A stretch of DNA of 64,000 nt from positions 1,507,260,838-1,507,324,837 of the forward strand of contig NC_056744.1 of NCBI RefSeq assembly GCF_019279795.1. The letters are read 5' to 3'. Origin of the DNA: Protopterus annectens (lineage: Eukaryota; Chordata; Ceratodontiformes; Protopteridae). Shown in pieces: positions 20,699-31,212 of this stretch. The notes under the pieces are model-generated. The model was not told the DNA's origin. It ran no database searches and was given only the letters and a program-made list of their open reading frames with translations. Position numbers and translations under genes: made by a program. Numbering within the stretch: position 1 is the stretch's first letter; every line of letters begins with the position of its first letter.

Positions 20699-21937
20699 GG
20701 AACTATCTGGGTATCTTCTTCCACACTGATCTCATTTCTGCCTGCAAATCCTAATATTTTATGACTTTGTATCTCTATGTACTCAAGACACTGTAGTCAC
20801 TGGGTGTAGCTATTTCAGTGATCAATGCTACTTTTGTCTTTTTTCATGGACCACTATATCTGGTTTTCTCACATTTGTATTTTGAACTGTTGGCAATTGG
20901 TGATTCCATGTGATGTAGACTTTATCATTTTCTGTGATGCTTTTTGTCTAGAGTTTTTCAGCTAGTAATGCTCAGTGCAACAGTCTTGTCATGTTATTAT
21001 GCCTTTCAGTGTACAGTCCATCTGCCATTAGTATGTCACAGCCAGTAACAAGGTGTGCAAATGTTTCCAGTTCTGTTTTACAAAACCTACATTTGTCTGC
21101 TTCTGTCATGTGTTCAATGGACTTTGTAAACCAATGTGTACATAGTCTACTATCTTGGGCCTTCAGTATTAACCTTTCATCTTTTGGTTTTAATTCACCT
21201 CTCCTTAACTATTTTAACTATTCTTGTATTTGATCCTGAGCAATATGAGGTTGTTCCAGGAGTTTTCTATACTTGCAACTATATGCATTTTCCACATTTA
21301 TTGCCCTCTCATCTGATCCTTCACCTTATAATCTTTCTTTTGTTTTTTGGCTTTCATTGCTGCCTGATTGTTATCTACTTCTGGTTTGATTTCTATTCCT
21401 GTTTGACGACGATATGCTTCTGCTAAACTAAGCCAAGATGTCATGTTAGACTTGTTCTATTCATGTTTCAAAACTTCCACTACATTTGGGTCTTTTGAGG
21501 TCAGCAGATATGTATGCAATCCCACTATCGCAGATCTATACATGTAATTAATTTTGAGGAGGTCCATACCTCCTTCAGAATGGGAAATATATAATCTTGG
21601 TGTGCACTGGTTTTTATAAATCATTTGATGAGCATGAAGCATCCTTCTTGTTTTCCTGTCAAAACTGTACAACACCTTTTAGGGCCAGTCGATCACTCCA
21701 AAATTGTAAGTTAGGACAGGAAGAGCAACAGGAAGAGCAAATTGGTTTACAGCTTGGACTTTGTTCTTCGATATCAATACTGTTTTTAGTATTAATTTAA
21801 GCCTTCTGAAATATTTTCTTACTGAGTTTTATTCGCATTTGTTCATGTTTTATTATTGTTCCTTCATCAGTTCCCAAATATTTATACACTCCTCTTGGTC
21901 AAGTTCTTTTATATCACATTTCTGTCCCAAACTGATG

Positions 21938-21961
21938 TTTTTTTTTTTTTTTTTTTTTTTT
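21938..21961. repeat. T run (24)
   Basis: An uninterrupted T24 run within the degenerate LINE; in the LINE's sense strand it is poly(A) and may mark a small insertion. Confidence 0.8.
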
Positions 21962-23199
21962 GTAGCTTTCCTGCTTTAAAGGATGCTTTTGCACATTTAT
22001 CAAGAAATAACATTCTTATATCATCTGAAAAAAAGTTTTGACCACTTGTAGTTGTGGTTTCAGTTCCTCCTTGAATGAACTATAGTTTTAAATCATCTAC
22101 AAAAGGAAGATAAGTCTTTACAATTTGTTGTTTTCTGGGAGCCAAATTATAGCCATGACCTAATCTGTTAAGTAGATAGCTTAATGGGTTAAGGGCAGGA
22201 CAAAAAAAACAGTTGTGAAAGAGAGTCACCCTGGAATACCCCCCTTAGATTTTTTTATCCCTGGAATAGCAATTTGTCCTTTATCATGGCTTAACTGCAG
22301 TGTGGTTTGCCACTGTTTCATGGTTGCTATAATGTAATCGATCAGTGTAGGGTGTATCTTATACATTTTAAGCACTTTTTTATCCATGAATATGGAATTC
22401 TATCAAATGCTCTTTTGTAGTATATCCATGCCATTCTTAGATTCTTCCCTTTTTTAGTTTTCCATTATGACTTTATTTAACATCAAATGACCCTTTGTTT
22501 CATGCAACATTCTTTTATTACCCATTTGTTCAATTGCCATGATTGATTTTTTTTTTTTTGTAAATGACTATAAACTCTATCAGCATCAGTTCCAGTGTAT
22601 AGTTTATATGTCATCATATTATTGGTCTGTAGTTTTTAGGATAACATGCAGGTTTGGTCTTTAGTAGGATAGTAGGAGTATTATTTTTCCTATTGTGAGC
22701 CAGGCTGTTGTCTGTTCAAGGTGTGCATATAAATAGTTCTTATTCATGACTAAATCTTCATGTAAAGATGTTAATACTTTTAACCAGAAGTTAGGTACTG
22801 CATCTGGGCCTGGGTTTTTCCCTGTTAGGAGCTTTTCTTAACTTTGTTTCAATCTCTCTGGCTGTTACATCATCCCATTGCATATCCCACACATTTGAAC
22901 TTCTTATTCTTTCTTTTTCCTTTTCTGTCATTTAGCATCTTTGTTATGTTCCACAGTGTCTTTATAAATATTTCTCCAATATGTAACTATTTCTTCTTCT
23001 TTTGGTGGTGTTTCAATTCATTTTGCCTTGTTTCCCAATTCTCTACAAAATTTTTTTGGGTCATCAATACATTGCTTATTTTTGTTCTTTTCCTTTATAT
23101 TTGTCTACATATGTTCTAATTTTTCTGCCTGTGCTGATATTAGTTAATTTTGTATGGCTGTTGTTATACTCCTTAAGGATCTGCAAATAAAATCCCACG

Positions 23200-25190
23200 C
23201 TTTCCTTATTTCTTAAACTTCTCCCTTAGTTCATCATCCCTTTCCACTTTTGAATTATAACTTTCTACTTGTATGTACATGAGCATAAAATATCCCATCA
23301 AATCAGAGAATGCCAAACCACTTTTGTACACCATTGCAAGAATCAGCTTATCCCACGTAACCCTTACCCTGTTCCTCTCATATAGAAACTCCTTCAGCTC
23401 TATTAAGCATTTTGTTTTCTATAAACTGCCATAATGAATGTATAAACAACTGTCTTGACTATTATCAAATCTACATAGAAGGGAGTTTAGTGGTTTAATA
23501 CTCATATTTTCAATAAACTGATGCCAGAATATAAAGTTATTTTCCTTTAATTTTTGCATCACATTGATGTAGAAATATCTAGGCAATCAGGGGAGTATGC
23601 TATAGGGAATATAAGAAATAGGAACTGTTTAATGCTGTAATTACAATCAATTATATTTTAAAGTTTAAAATATTCGATTAATGCCATAAGAAAAATTATC
23701 AAACTTCTTATTAAATAAACAAAATTCACATAAAAGCCGATGAACTCTACTTATTCTGTATTTTTCCTTAAATTGATTTTCTATAGTTCTGACATCAGTT
23801 ATATGAATCTCATGTATTATTTTCCAGCCAGATATATAGGTAGGTGAGATCCAATGTAATAATTACATTAATTATAACTGATTTGGAATAAAGATCTAAG
23901 CTAGGGAATGCTATCCCATTACTGTTCCAAGCTCTAATGTGCCATTTGTATGCAATCCTAGGTTTATGGAGAACCATAAAAATGTAAGTAGCATGGAATC
24001 TAATATTTTTAAATAAGTTTTTGGGAGGTGGTAGTATCAATGACCGTATATAAAACAAAATTTTAGGTAAAATTATCATTTTAATTATCTTCCATTGTGA
24101 AGAACATTTTATTCCATCTTTAGATTAGTTCACTAATGGTGGTTATTAAATTATTGTAGTTTAGTTTAACAGAATCTTTCCATGTAGTCTTTATACTGAC
24201 ACTCAAATATTCTAATGCATCATTCTCCCAATTAAACAGACTATTCTCTCTTAGGTTTTTGTTGATCTTTTTGTTAATTAGTAATGTTTTGGATTTATTA
24301 TGATTACATTTAAGCCCTGAAATTATTTCAAACTTGCTTAAGGTATTTATAACATCACGCAAAGAACCATCACTATCACCCAATGTTAACAACATATCAT
24401 CAGCAAATAATTGTATTTTAGGGCAATATTCCTTATAAACATGAAAGCCTTTTATATTTTGCTTGCTTTTGATATATGTAGCAAAAGCTTCCATTGAAAG
24501 AGCAAACAATAATGGTGACAAAGGACAACCTTGTCTAGTTACCTTGAGTATTTCAAGTGGTGAGGATAGACATGATCTGATTTCACATAAGCTTGTGCCC
24601 CACTATACATTTTCATTATTAAGTTGACAAAATCTGAGGAGAATTCAAAACCAATCAGAATTCTTTGTAGATAAGACCAAATAATAGAATCAAAAGCTTT
24701 TTCTATGTCTAGGCTGATAATAGTTAGTTGTTTTTTGTATTTGCATGCTATGTCTGTTAATGATAGTAATTTAATAATGTTATCTTGCACTTCTCTATGA
24801 AGAATGAACCCTGTTTGATCATGCATTAGATTAGTTAATATTTTCTTTATCCTATTAACTAATATTGTCATAAAAAATTATAATCAGTGTTTAGTAATGA
24901 AACTGGTGTATATGAATCACAAGATTTGGGGTCCTTACCTTGTTTTAAAATGGGGGAGATGATTGAATATTTCCACAATGAGGGTGTTATACATTTTTGC
25001 TTAACCATAGTAAAGGCACTCACCATTTTCTTTATTATATTTTCAGGAAAAAATCTTATATAGTTCAGGAATTATTCCATCCAGTCCTGGAGCTTTATTA
25101 TCTTTTACATATTTTATTTGCTCTTTCACTTCTGTTAGTGTTATTTGTTTATTTAATATTTTATTTTGTTGCATTGACACCTTAATAGTT
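23200..25190 (-). pseudogene. L1-clade LINE ORF2, RT domain (copy 1)
   Basis: Minus-strand RT in several frames. 24871-24539 reads NRIKKILTNLMHDQTGFIL, then LTIISLDIEKAFDSIIWSYL (motif A, Asp). 24521-24120 opens at the motif B remnant MSPLLFALSMEAFATYI and continues with KIQLFADDMLLTL (motif C, FADD) and SGLKCNHNKSKTL. These are L1-type: DQTGF, EKAFD, LFADD. Upstream (about 24900-25000) lies the fragment before the RT fingers. The 3' part (23200-24100) has only scattered similarity. APE endonuclease is not seen. Broken by stops and frameshifts; not functional. Confidence 0.7.
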
Positions 25191-25199
25191 ATATTTTCT

Positions 25200-26070
25200 T
25201 AAATATCCTTCAATTTCTGAGTACCTTATTTTCTTTGCTAGTGGCTTTAAATGTAAAAAAATAGGGAAAAAGGACACCTAAGCCCAGTTCCTCTTGTCAT
25301 ACATAACATATTAGAGAGGAACCTTACCACTTTAATTCTTTTCTCTTATCCCTCATTTATCCTCCTAATGAATCTTATTATTGTATCAGAAAATGCAAGT
25401 GCTTCAATTGCCTGCTAATGAAATCACAGTTTACTCTGTTGAATGCTTTGTCTGCATCAAGACCCACAAACAACAGCAGTATTTTGTTACATTCTGTTTC
25501 TGCATCATCATTATTTTGTTAATGTTGTCAGATGTTTGCTTCCCTTCCACAAAAACACATTTATCTGTATCTGTCAATTTTGGCAACAGCTTTGCCATTC
25601 TTTTAGCTAGTATATAAATTAACACTTTATATTTGTGGTTTAAAATTGAAAAGAATCTATTTGAAGCTGAGTTTGTTGGGTCTTTACTGTATTTAAGTAT
25701 TATTTTAAAATATTATTAAACAAAACATTTTAGATTTTTATCACTTTCTTCCCTCCTCACTTCCAAACTACCACAGGAATATCATCTGTTCCTGGAGACT
25801 TTCCTGCAGATTGATTATACATCACCATTTTTATCTCATCTCATCCTAAATTAACTGTTAATTGTTGGGACTCCTCTACCTGTAACCTTGGCATACTTAA
25901 GTCTACTATACATATTTCAATTTGTGCTCTTTTTTATTTCCACATTTCTCTACTTTATACAAATTTTCTTAAATTTCCTAAATATCTCTAATGCTGATAC
26001 AGGACTCCCTGTTATTTTTCTTTGTATATCTGAGATCTGTAGATCTGAGATCATCCAGAAAGGATCTTAG
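25200..26070 (-). pseudogene. Second L1-like RT fragment
   Basis: 25625-25431 minus reads ILAKRMAKLLPKLTDTDKCVFVEGKQTSDNINKIM then a VLMQTKHST that lines up with motif A (normally D-A-x-K-A-F-D). The K-R-x-x-x-L-P-K-L and R-Q-T-S-D-N-I pattern is typical of L1-type RT fingers. This copy has the same order of domains as the copy before it but is more decayed, so it is separate. No intact frame. Confidence 0.5.
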
Positions 26071-26480
26071 ATGTACATGGGGAAAATGGAAGTTCTGAAA
26101 GTAAGACAGAGGCTAGAGGATATGTTAGTAGGTATCAGGAGGAAGTGTGTAATAAATATAAGAGGTACATATGTTAACTTAAAAGCCATGTCAAAATATG
26201 CAATTATATTGACCCTACATAAAGTTAAAAAGCAATAGGTCAGTGGATTTAAGAAATATTCCAGGTAGTCTTTAGAAAATGTACAGGGTAACCTAGCTAA
26301 ACCTTTATGTATTTTATTTATCAAGCTTCTCTGTGTGGATTTTCAATTAATATATTTCTAGTTAATCACTGTATATTAATCAGATCAGACAATAACAGTA
26401 GAAGTAGCGAACTTACACTCGACTTACGTCACAAAAATAAGAATATGAAATATTGTACAGAATTACTAAGTAATCAAAAG
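26071..26480. other. No recognised feature
   Basis: AT-rich with no coding or repeat signature recognised. Confidence 0.4.
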
Positions 26481-26984
26481 TAATCTGAGCAGGGCAGGCA
26501 GTCCGTTTCAGTCGAAAATCCTTTATTAAGTACACAGACAAGCGATTCAAGTAAAAAAAAATAACAGAGTAATAGTTTCCTCACAAGCTCTCTAAATATA
26601 TGCATCCATTTTATCAGGCAAGGGAGTGGTTTATTGTGCTGTAAAACTAAGTCTTATTGGTATACATGTAATTCACAAATCTTCCCTTGTCAGTGTGACA
26701 TTTGAGCTGGTCCTGCCCTTCTTAGTAGCTGTCATAATAATATAACCCTTATGTACTTTAAAGAAAATATATAATGATGTGGTACCTCTTATTTAACCAA
26801 GATTATTAAGTAGATTATTAAGTCTACAATTTTATCCAAGACAATGTACTACACGGCTGGAAACATATAAACCTTATTCCATCTGGCAATAAAAAAATAT
26901 ATATAAATATATACATACACACTTTGCATGTCAAAAATCAGTTGTAAAAATCATATTCTATTTTCATGACCTATTGTTAACAAA

Positions 26985-27025
26985 GATCATTTTCTTCCTT
27001 CTAGACTTCTTCAGGTCTGTGATGA
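26985..27025 (-). ncRNA. Decayed hammerhead-like motif of PLE-1
   Basis: Sense GACCTGAAGAAGTCTAGAAGG followed by AAGAAAATG sits where PLE-3 has CTGATGAAG...CGAAA. CTGATGA has become CTGAAGA, so it is not expected to cleave. Confidence 0.35.
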
Positions 27026-27399
27026 ACAACTCGCATAATTAGTATTGTTATTACACATCATTTTGAATAAAGTGGAAAAAAGAGAACAAGAAAAAGAAAA
27101 AATGTATGATGATGGAAACAAAATATACACTTTAATTAAAACTGAGTTGACATTGTATTTAAAACCAACTGGAAGGATAAAATAAAATATAATTAGTCAT
27201 GTAAACAATGTGGCAATTTTCTAAGTTCCAGTACACTTTTAATTGAACAGTGGTAGTTTAGTCCAGGTTTCCTAAAAGAGTTCAGCTTTAATTGCCACTC
27301 ATGTTTCTCCATAATATTTGGGATGTCTCCTTCAGGATCACCCATGCCTATGTGATCCAGGATCTGGAACTTAAAACCTGTGTGTCTTTTATGAAGAGA

Positions 27400-27560
27400 A
27401 AGGTGTTTGGCTAGTGCATTATTTTTACATCCAGAGCGGATTTATGACAGATGACATGAAATCCTACGCTTAAGTTTATTTTCAATCCTGCCTACATAAA
27501 CTCCATCACATTCATTGCACTGTGTCCTGTAAATTACTTTTGTAGTGGTACAGTCGCCCC
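27400..27560 (-). pseudogene. PLE-1 GIY-YIG endonuclease fragment
   Basis: The minus strand reads VIYRTQCNECDGVYVGRIENKLKRRIS. The GVYVG is the GIY-YIG core's second half and R-I-E-N-K-L-K-R-R-I matches the following helix of the PLE endonuclease, which nicks the target. Only this block is readable; surrounding frames are broken. Confidence 0.6.
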
Positions 27561-28191
27561 CTGCACTGGTCTTAATGATTTTCTTTAAATAAGGGCAATA
27601 TAAACTATCACCTTGCTGTATAAATATACAAAATATACAATTACCTTCACATCTTTTGTGTTTTTCTCATATGGTCTAGGTTTAAATCCAACAAAACTTC
27701 TAATGTCCCTGGCCTTCCTATAAACAAAGGATGGGGCTTCACCTAAGATGTTAATCAGAAAAGGGTTTCCTATGACAATGACCCAGTTTTCTTCAATAAC
27801 ATGTTTTGATACTGAGATAATCAGACATGTATGTCAGGATGCAGCTGTTTTTGCATTTGTTATTTTCTGTAAAATTTCTTAACATTTTCTACTGGGGAGG
27901 TTAAGTGAAGGTGCTTCAGTCCTTTTCAGTTCTATAATGGGTTCAAGGATGTTTTTTAACATCTGATTTTCATAGCCTCTCTGTAGAAAATCATTCTCTA
28001 AGTTGTTCAGGTTTCTCAAAAATGGTTCCCTCTATTGTGGTAATTCTAGCTAATCTATAGCCCTGGGATTTCACTACATTATGCTTGGTTTTTGTAGGGT
28101 GTAGACATTTACTGTGGAGTACTAAGTTAACCCTCGTTGGTTTTCTGAAAAGATCAGTGGTGATTCTGTTATTGTTGGTGTCCTTGGAAAT

Positions 28192-28788
28192 CTACATATC
28201 TAAGAAAGTGGTTGAAGTATAGCTATGGGAAGAGGTAAACTTCAGGAAGGGGATTGTTTGATTGAGGTAAGTGATAAAATCTCCAAGCTGCAAGGTGTCA
28301 CCTTCCCACACAATAAAGATGTCATCAATAAAACATAAATAGCATGTGATATGCTGCATATAGTCTGTGTTGTTTAACACAAAATCCTCCTCCCACTTGC
28401 CCAGGGCTATGTTAGCAGCCCCCATTGCTATACCAGTTTTTTTGTTTGTAGTGTTTCTTATTGAAAGCAAAAAAAAAAAAAAAATGAAGTCCAGTACAAG
28501 GTTAATAAGCTTGCTTAACTTTTGCAGTTGTGCCTGTGTACCTCGATTATGTTTCTTAAAAGATTCCATAGCTGCTGTTGTATAGTAATTGTGAGGGAGC
28601 ACTGTGTACAAGGATTCCACATCAATAGTTAATAAAATACTGTCAGCTTCCACTGTAATGTTTTTTATTTTCCTCAAAAAATCCATTGTACGTCTTATGT
28701 ATGATTTATTCTTTTCTGCTAAAGGTTTCAGCAAGTAATCAAGGTAAATGGCCGTGGCTTCAGTAAGGGAACCTCCACTTTCTACCAC
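28192..28788 (-). pseudogene. PLE-1 reverse transcriptase core
   Basis: 198 codons open. Motif A is LLTIDVESLYTVLPH (Asp). Motif B is TGIAMGAANIALGKWEEDFVL, and motif C FIDDIFIVW carries both catalytic aspartates, unlike PLE-3 and PLE-4. The stretch FIFFFFLLS marks a T/A-rich insertion (14-A run at 28472-28484) just before motif B. The frame breaks upstream at 28788 and downstream at 28192. It corresponds to the RT of Penelope/Neptune-type elements. Confidence 0.75.
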
Positions 28789-29542
28789 CAGTCTATAAGG
28801 TGGGTCTTCTCTGTTCTTGTGTGGCTTTGGTATTCCAAAAAAGTAAGGTAAATGTGGGCATGGGCTCCATAAATAATTATAAAGATTTTCAGTAATAAGT
28901 TTTTCTTCCCATAATGTGGTGAGATTAGTGTTCCATATGCTCTTTTTATGTCACCCATGATAAATAACTCATAAAATCTGTTATCTTCCAGCATGTTCTC
29001 TATCTTTTGGTTGTAGCTAGTGGTATCAGTCACAAGTATACCTCCTCCCTTGTCTGCCTTCATTACATGTCTGGATTTATCATTGCCTAGCTTGATCAAA
29101 ACTTTTCTTTCTCCCTGTGTTAAGTTGTAAAGTTTTTTCTTAGGAGGGATTTTTTAAGTACTTTACTGATATCCATCTCATATTTCACTTTGAAAGTAGT
29201 TAATGTTTGATGTAGTGGTGGCCAATAGCTGCTAGGCCTTTTTACAGTTTCATCAATAGGCTTTTTTTCAATGTCATTAATTTTGCCATGAAACTGTACT
29301 CTTAAGATGAGCTTCCTCACAAACATCTTAAGGTCTGTCAGTACCTGAGAAACCTCACTCCTGCAGCTTGGTACAAAAGTAAGTCCTTTGGATAACACAC
29401 TTTTTTCATCTTCAGTCAGTGCTTTAACAGAGTGGTTCCAGATAAGTGGAGCATCTGTTATTGTGGCACCTGTTATTGTGCCTATTATTGTGGCTGCTTC
29501 CTCCATCTGTCCCTGGGACCTGGGTTGTAGTTGGGGATCCAA
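28782..29542 (-). pseudogene. PLE-1 N-terminal domain and RT fingers
   Basis: 29542-29120 has ALTEDEKSVLSKGLTFVPS, the PLE N-terminal motif (L-T-x-x-E-x-x-V-L-x-K-G-L-x-F-x-P). 29099-28782 has VMKADKGGGILVTDTTSYNQKI, the K-A-D-K-G-G motif preceding RT in PLEs. A frameshift separates the two blocks, and the second block ends with a shift at about 28850. A short piece in another frame continues to 29745. Confidence 0.7.
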
Positions 29543-29756
29543 TCAATATTGCCCAGGTATTGTATTCCCTCATCCCTGTCCACTGTTTGGTTCTCCTGTC
29601 TCCCTGAGGGTTTGTGGATAGGGTCTGAGACCTCTGGAATTCCTCCTCTGCTTTCTGGAGTCTCGATGGGTTGTAGTAGTATTACTTGCTGTGGTGGGGT
29701 GATCCTGGTAAGAGGGACAAGCTCTGGGGCTCTGGCGGTGGTCATCGTTCTTGTTC

Positions 29757-29885
29757 CGGTACAATTACTGTATAACAGCAGCTATGGAATCTTTTAAGAA
29801 ACATAATCAAGGGTCCCAGGCTCAGACAGAGGAACCAGCCACAATAACAGGTACAGTAACAACAATAACAGTTGGTCCACTTACC
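29757..29885 (+). repeat. Inverted chimeric fragment of PLE-1-type sequence
   Basis: 29759-29805 reads ATTACTGTATAACAGCAGCT, then TTTAAGAAACATAATC, matching the RT-coding stretch at 28545-28595 on the other strand. 29808-29882 (GGTCCCAGGCTCAGACAGAG, ACAGGTACAGTAACAACAAT) matches the N-terminal-domain stretch at 29445-29515 on the other strand. Two pieces that are about 900 bp apart in PLE-1 are joined here in reverse orientation. Confidence 0.6.
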
Positions 29886-30600
29886 TGTTATTAGTTTTAC
29901 CTACATAAAAAGCTTGGCAACTGTTACAGCTAGCCAGATATACAAGACTAGTAATCTTACAATCAGCATAAAACTCAAACCTAAAACATCTAGAGGTACT
30001 TGGATGTACAAACATATTCATACTAGACATGTAATTACAAGCCTTACATGATCTACATGGAAACGTACCTAGTCTAATCAACATAGTAGTTTGTTTTGTA
30101 AAAGGTCTATAGCACAACCACCTCTTAAGAGATAAGTTATTTCTAAATAAAACTAATAAAATGCTCAAAGAGCCTGTGCTTCAACATTTAGGGGATATTA
30201 GAAGAAAGAATTCTTTGTGTCCTGTTTAAACATATTAAATCTAATAATGGACATTCATTCAATTTTACTGTTATTGAAATCACAAAAGGTGATGTTTGGG
30301 GTGGGGATATCATTAACAAAACTGAACTGGCAGAAATGAAATGGATAGCTGCTCTACAAGCGCATAGATCACCAAGGTTAAATGTCACTATACCTTTAAA
30401 ACCTGATTTAAAGGTTCATCCTCTACCTCATTAATTTACTGTGTTTTTGATTGGTTACTAAGTGTTTTAAATAGCTGTCTGTTTGTATGGTAGTAGGATC
30501 TGTTGAAGCACTGTGTGTGAAAGCACTTATCCTTTTTTATTATTTTTTTACATTTTAATAAAATTGTGGTTTTATGCACCTAGCCTTGGTGGTTGGACTG
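29881..30600. mobile_element. Penelope-like copy 2 with inverted 5' part (PLE-2)
   Basis: 29881-30168 encodes, on the minus strand, the PLE region with C-x2-C-x-Y zinc-like cysteines and FYVGKT, the start of the GIY-YIG domain. 30190-30430 encodes, on the plus strand, the C-terminal part of the same domain (FTVIEI, then EMKWIAAL, then a stop at TAA 30431-30433). The two halves of one endonuclease domain thus lie on opposite strands, with the 3' half followed by a UTR carrying CTGTTGAAG...GAAAGCACTT (30499-30530) and AATAAAATTG. This is the structure expected of an inverted 5' end (twin priming). It is not functional. Confidence 0.65.
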
Positions 30601-31149
30601 TTTTTCTACTTCATAATTTATGCCATTCTGACAGACTGACCTTTAGTTTTGTGCATTACATTACCCTTGCTGACTTTTTCTAATCATAAAATTTGAGAGA
30701 CACTATGTATCTTTAAATATGCACATGAGTGCAAATGTGGCAATACATCTGTATTTGCTACAAACGCAGGGCAGCAAGAAGGTTAGGTAAAATAAATGTC
30801 CAATGTAACAATGTTTTATCTCTGAATAGTAAAGAAATGCAGATTTAGAAAAAAAAGGATACGGGAATATTCACTATTGTTAGATTGCCAGAACTGAAAT
30901 TTGTGATCATAAAAAAAATCAGCTTTGATCAAAATGAAGCCATATTGGCCCAAAAAACATACAGTACATTAAGCATTGAGATTGCTCTCCAATAGCGGGA
31001 AAAAGATAAATGCATCAAGAGCTTCCCTAGTATAAGACCCTATCTGAACAGCAGATAAGAGTACTTAGCAAGTGTTAACATTCGTTAAGCACCCCCTAAG
31101 TGCTATTAAAATCAGGTCTTGTGTGAGGGATGAACAGACAACAGTGTCA
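30601..31149. other. No recognised feature
   Basis: No coding or repeat signature between PLE-2 and PLE-3. Confidence 0.4.
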
Positions 31150-31212
31150 ACTAGCAAAGAACTGTGACGGAAAGTAAAACAGCTTTTAAAAGAGAAGCAT
31201 TTAAGACCCATT

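Larger units (their letters stand above)
20100..23150 (-). pseudogene. Degenerate non-LTR retrotransposon, probable R4/R2-type (copy 1)
   Basis: The minus strand carries RT landmarks in order from about 22450 down to 21400. They are KRAFD-I-PY (motif A region), a Q-G-D-S-L-S-like B region now decayed, LNPLSYLLNRLGHGYNL, and FVDDLK (motif C, DD). About 400 bases downstream are the post-RT motif SFDRKTRRMLHAH and RLYISHSEGGMDLLKI. This RT/post-RT order is that of early-branching, restriction-like-endonuclease LINEs (R4/Dong, R2, NeSL). I cannot pick the clade. It is broken by many frameshifts. A second copy lies at 39790-40260 with the same C-terminal block. Confidence 0.5.
26490..29750 (-). 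mobile_element. Penelope-like element, copy 1 (PLE-1)
   Basis: Minus-strand element with the Penelope order: N-terminal domain (29542-29120), linker (29099-28782), RT (28788-28192) and a GIY-YIG endonuclease remnant (about 27560-27400). A polyadenylation-type AATAAA in sense lies at about 26524. A hammerhead-like motif is at about 26985-27020. PLEs are retroelements separate from LINEs and LTR elements. Left limit is uncertain; the right limit near 29750 abuts an inverted fragment of the same family. Confidence 0.75.
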
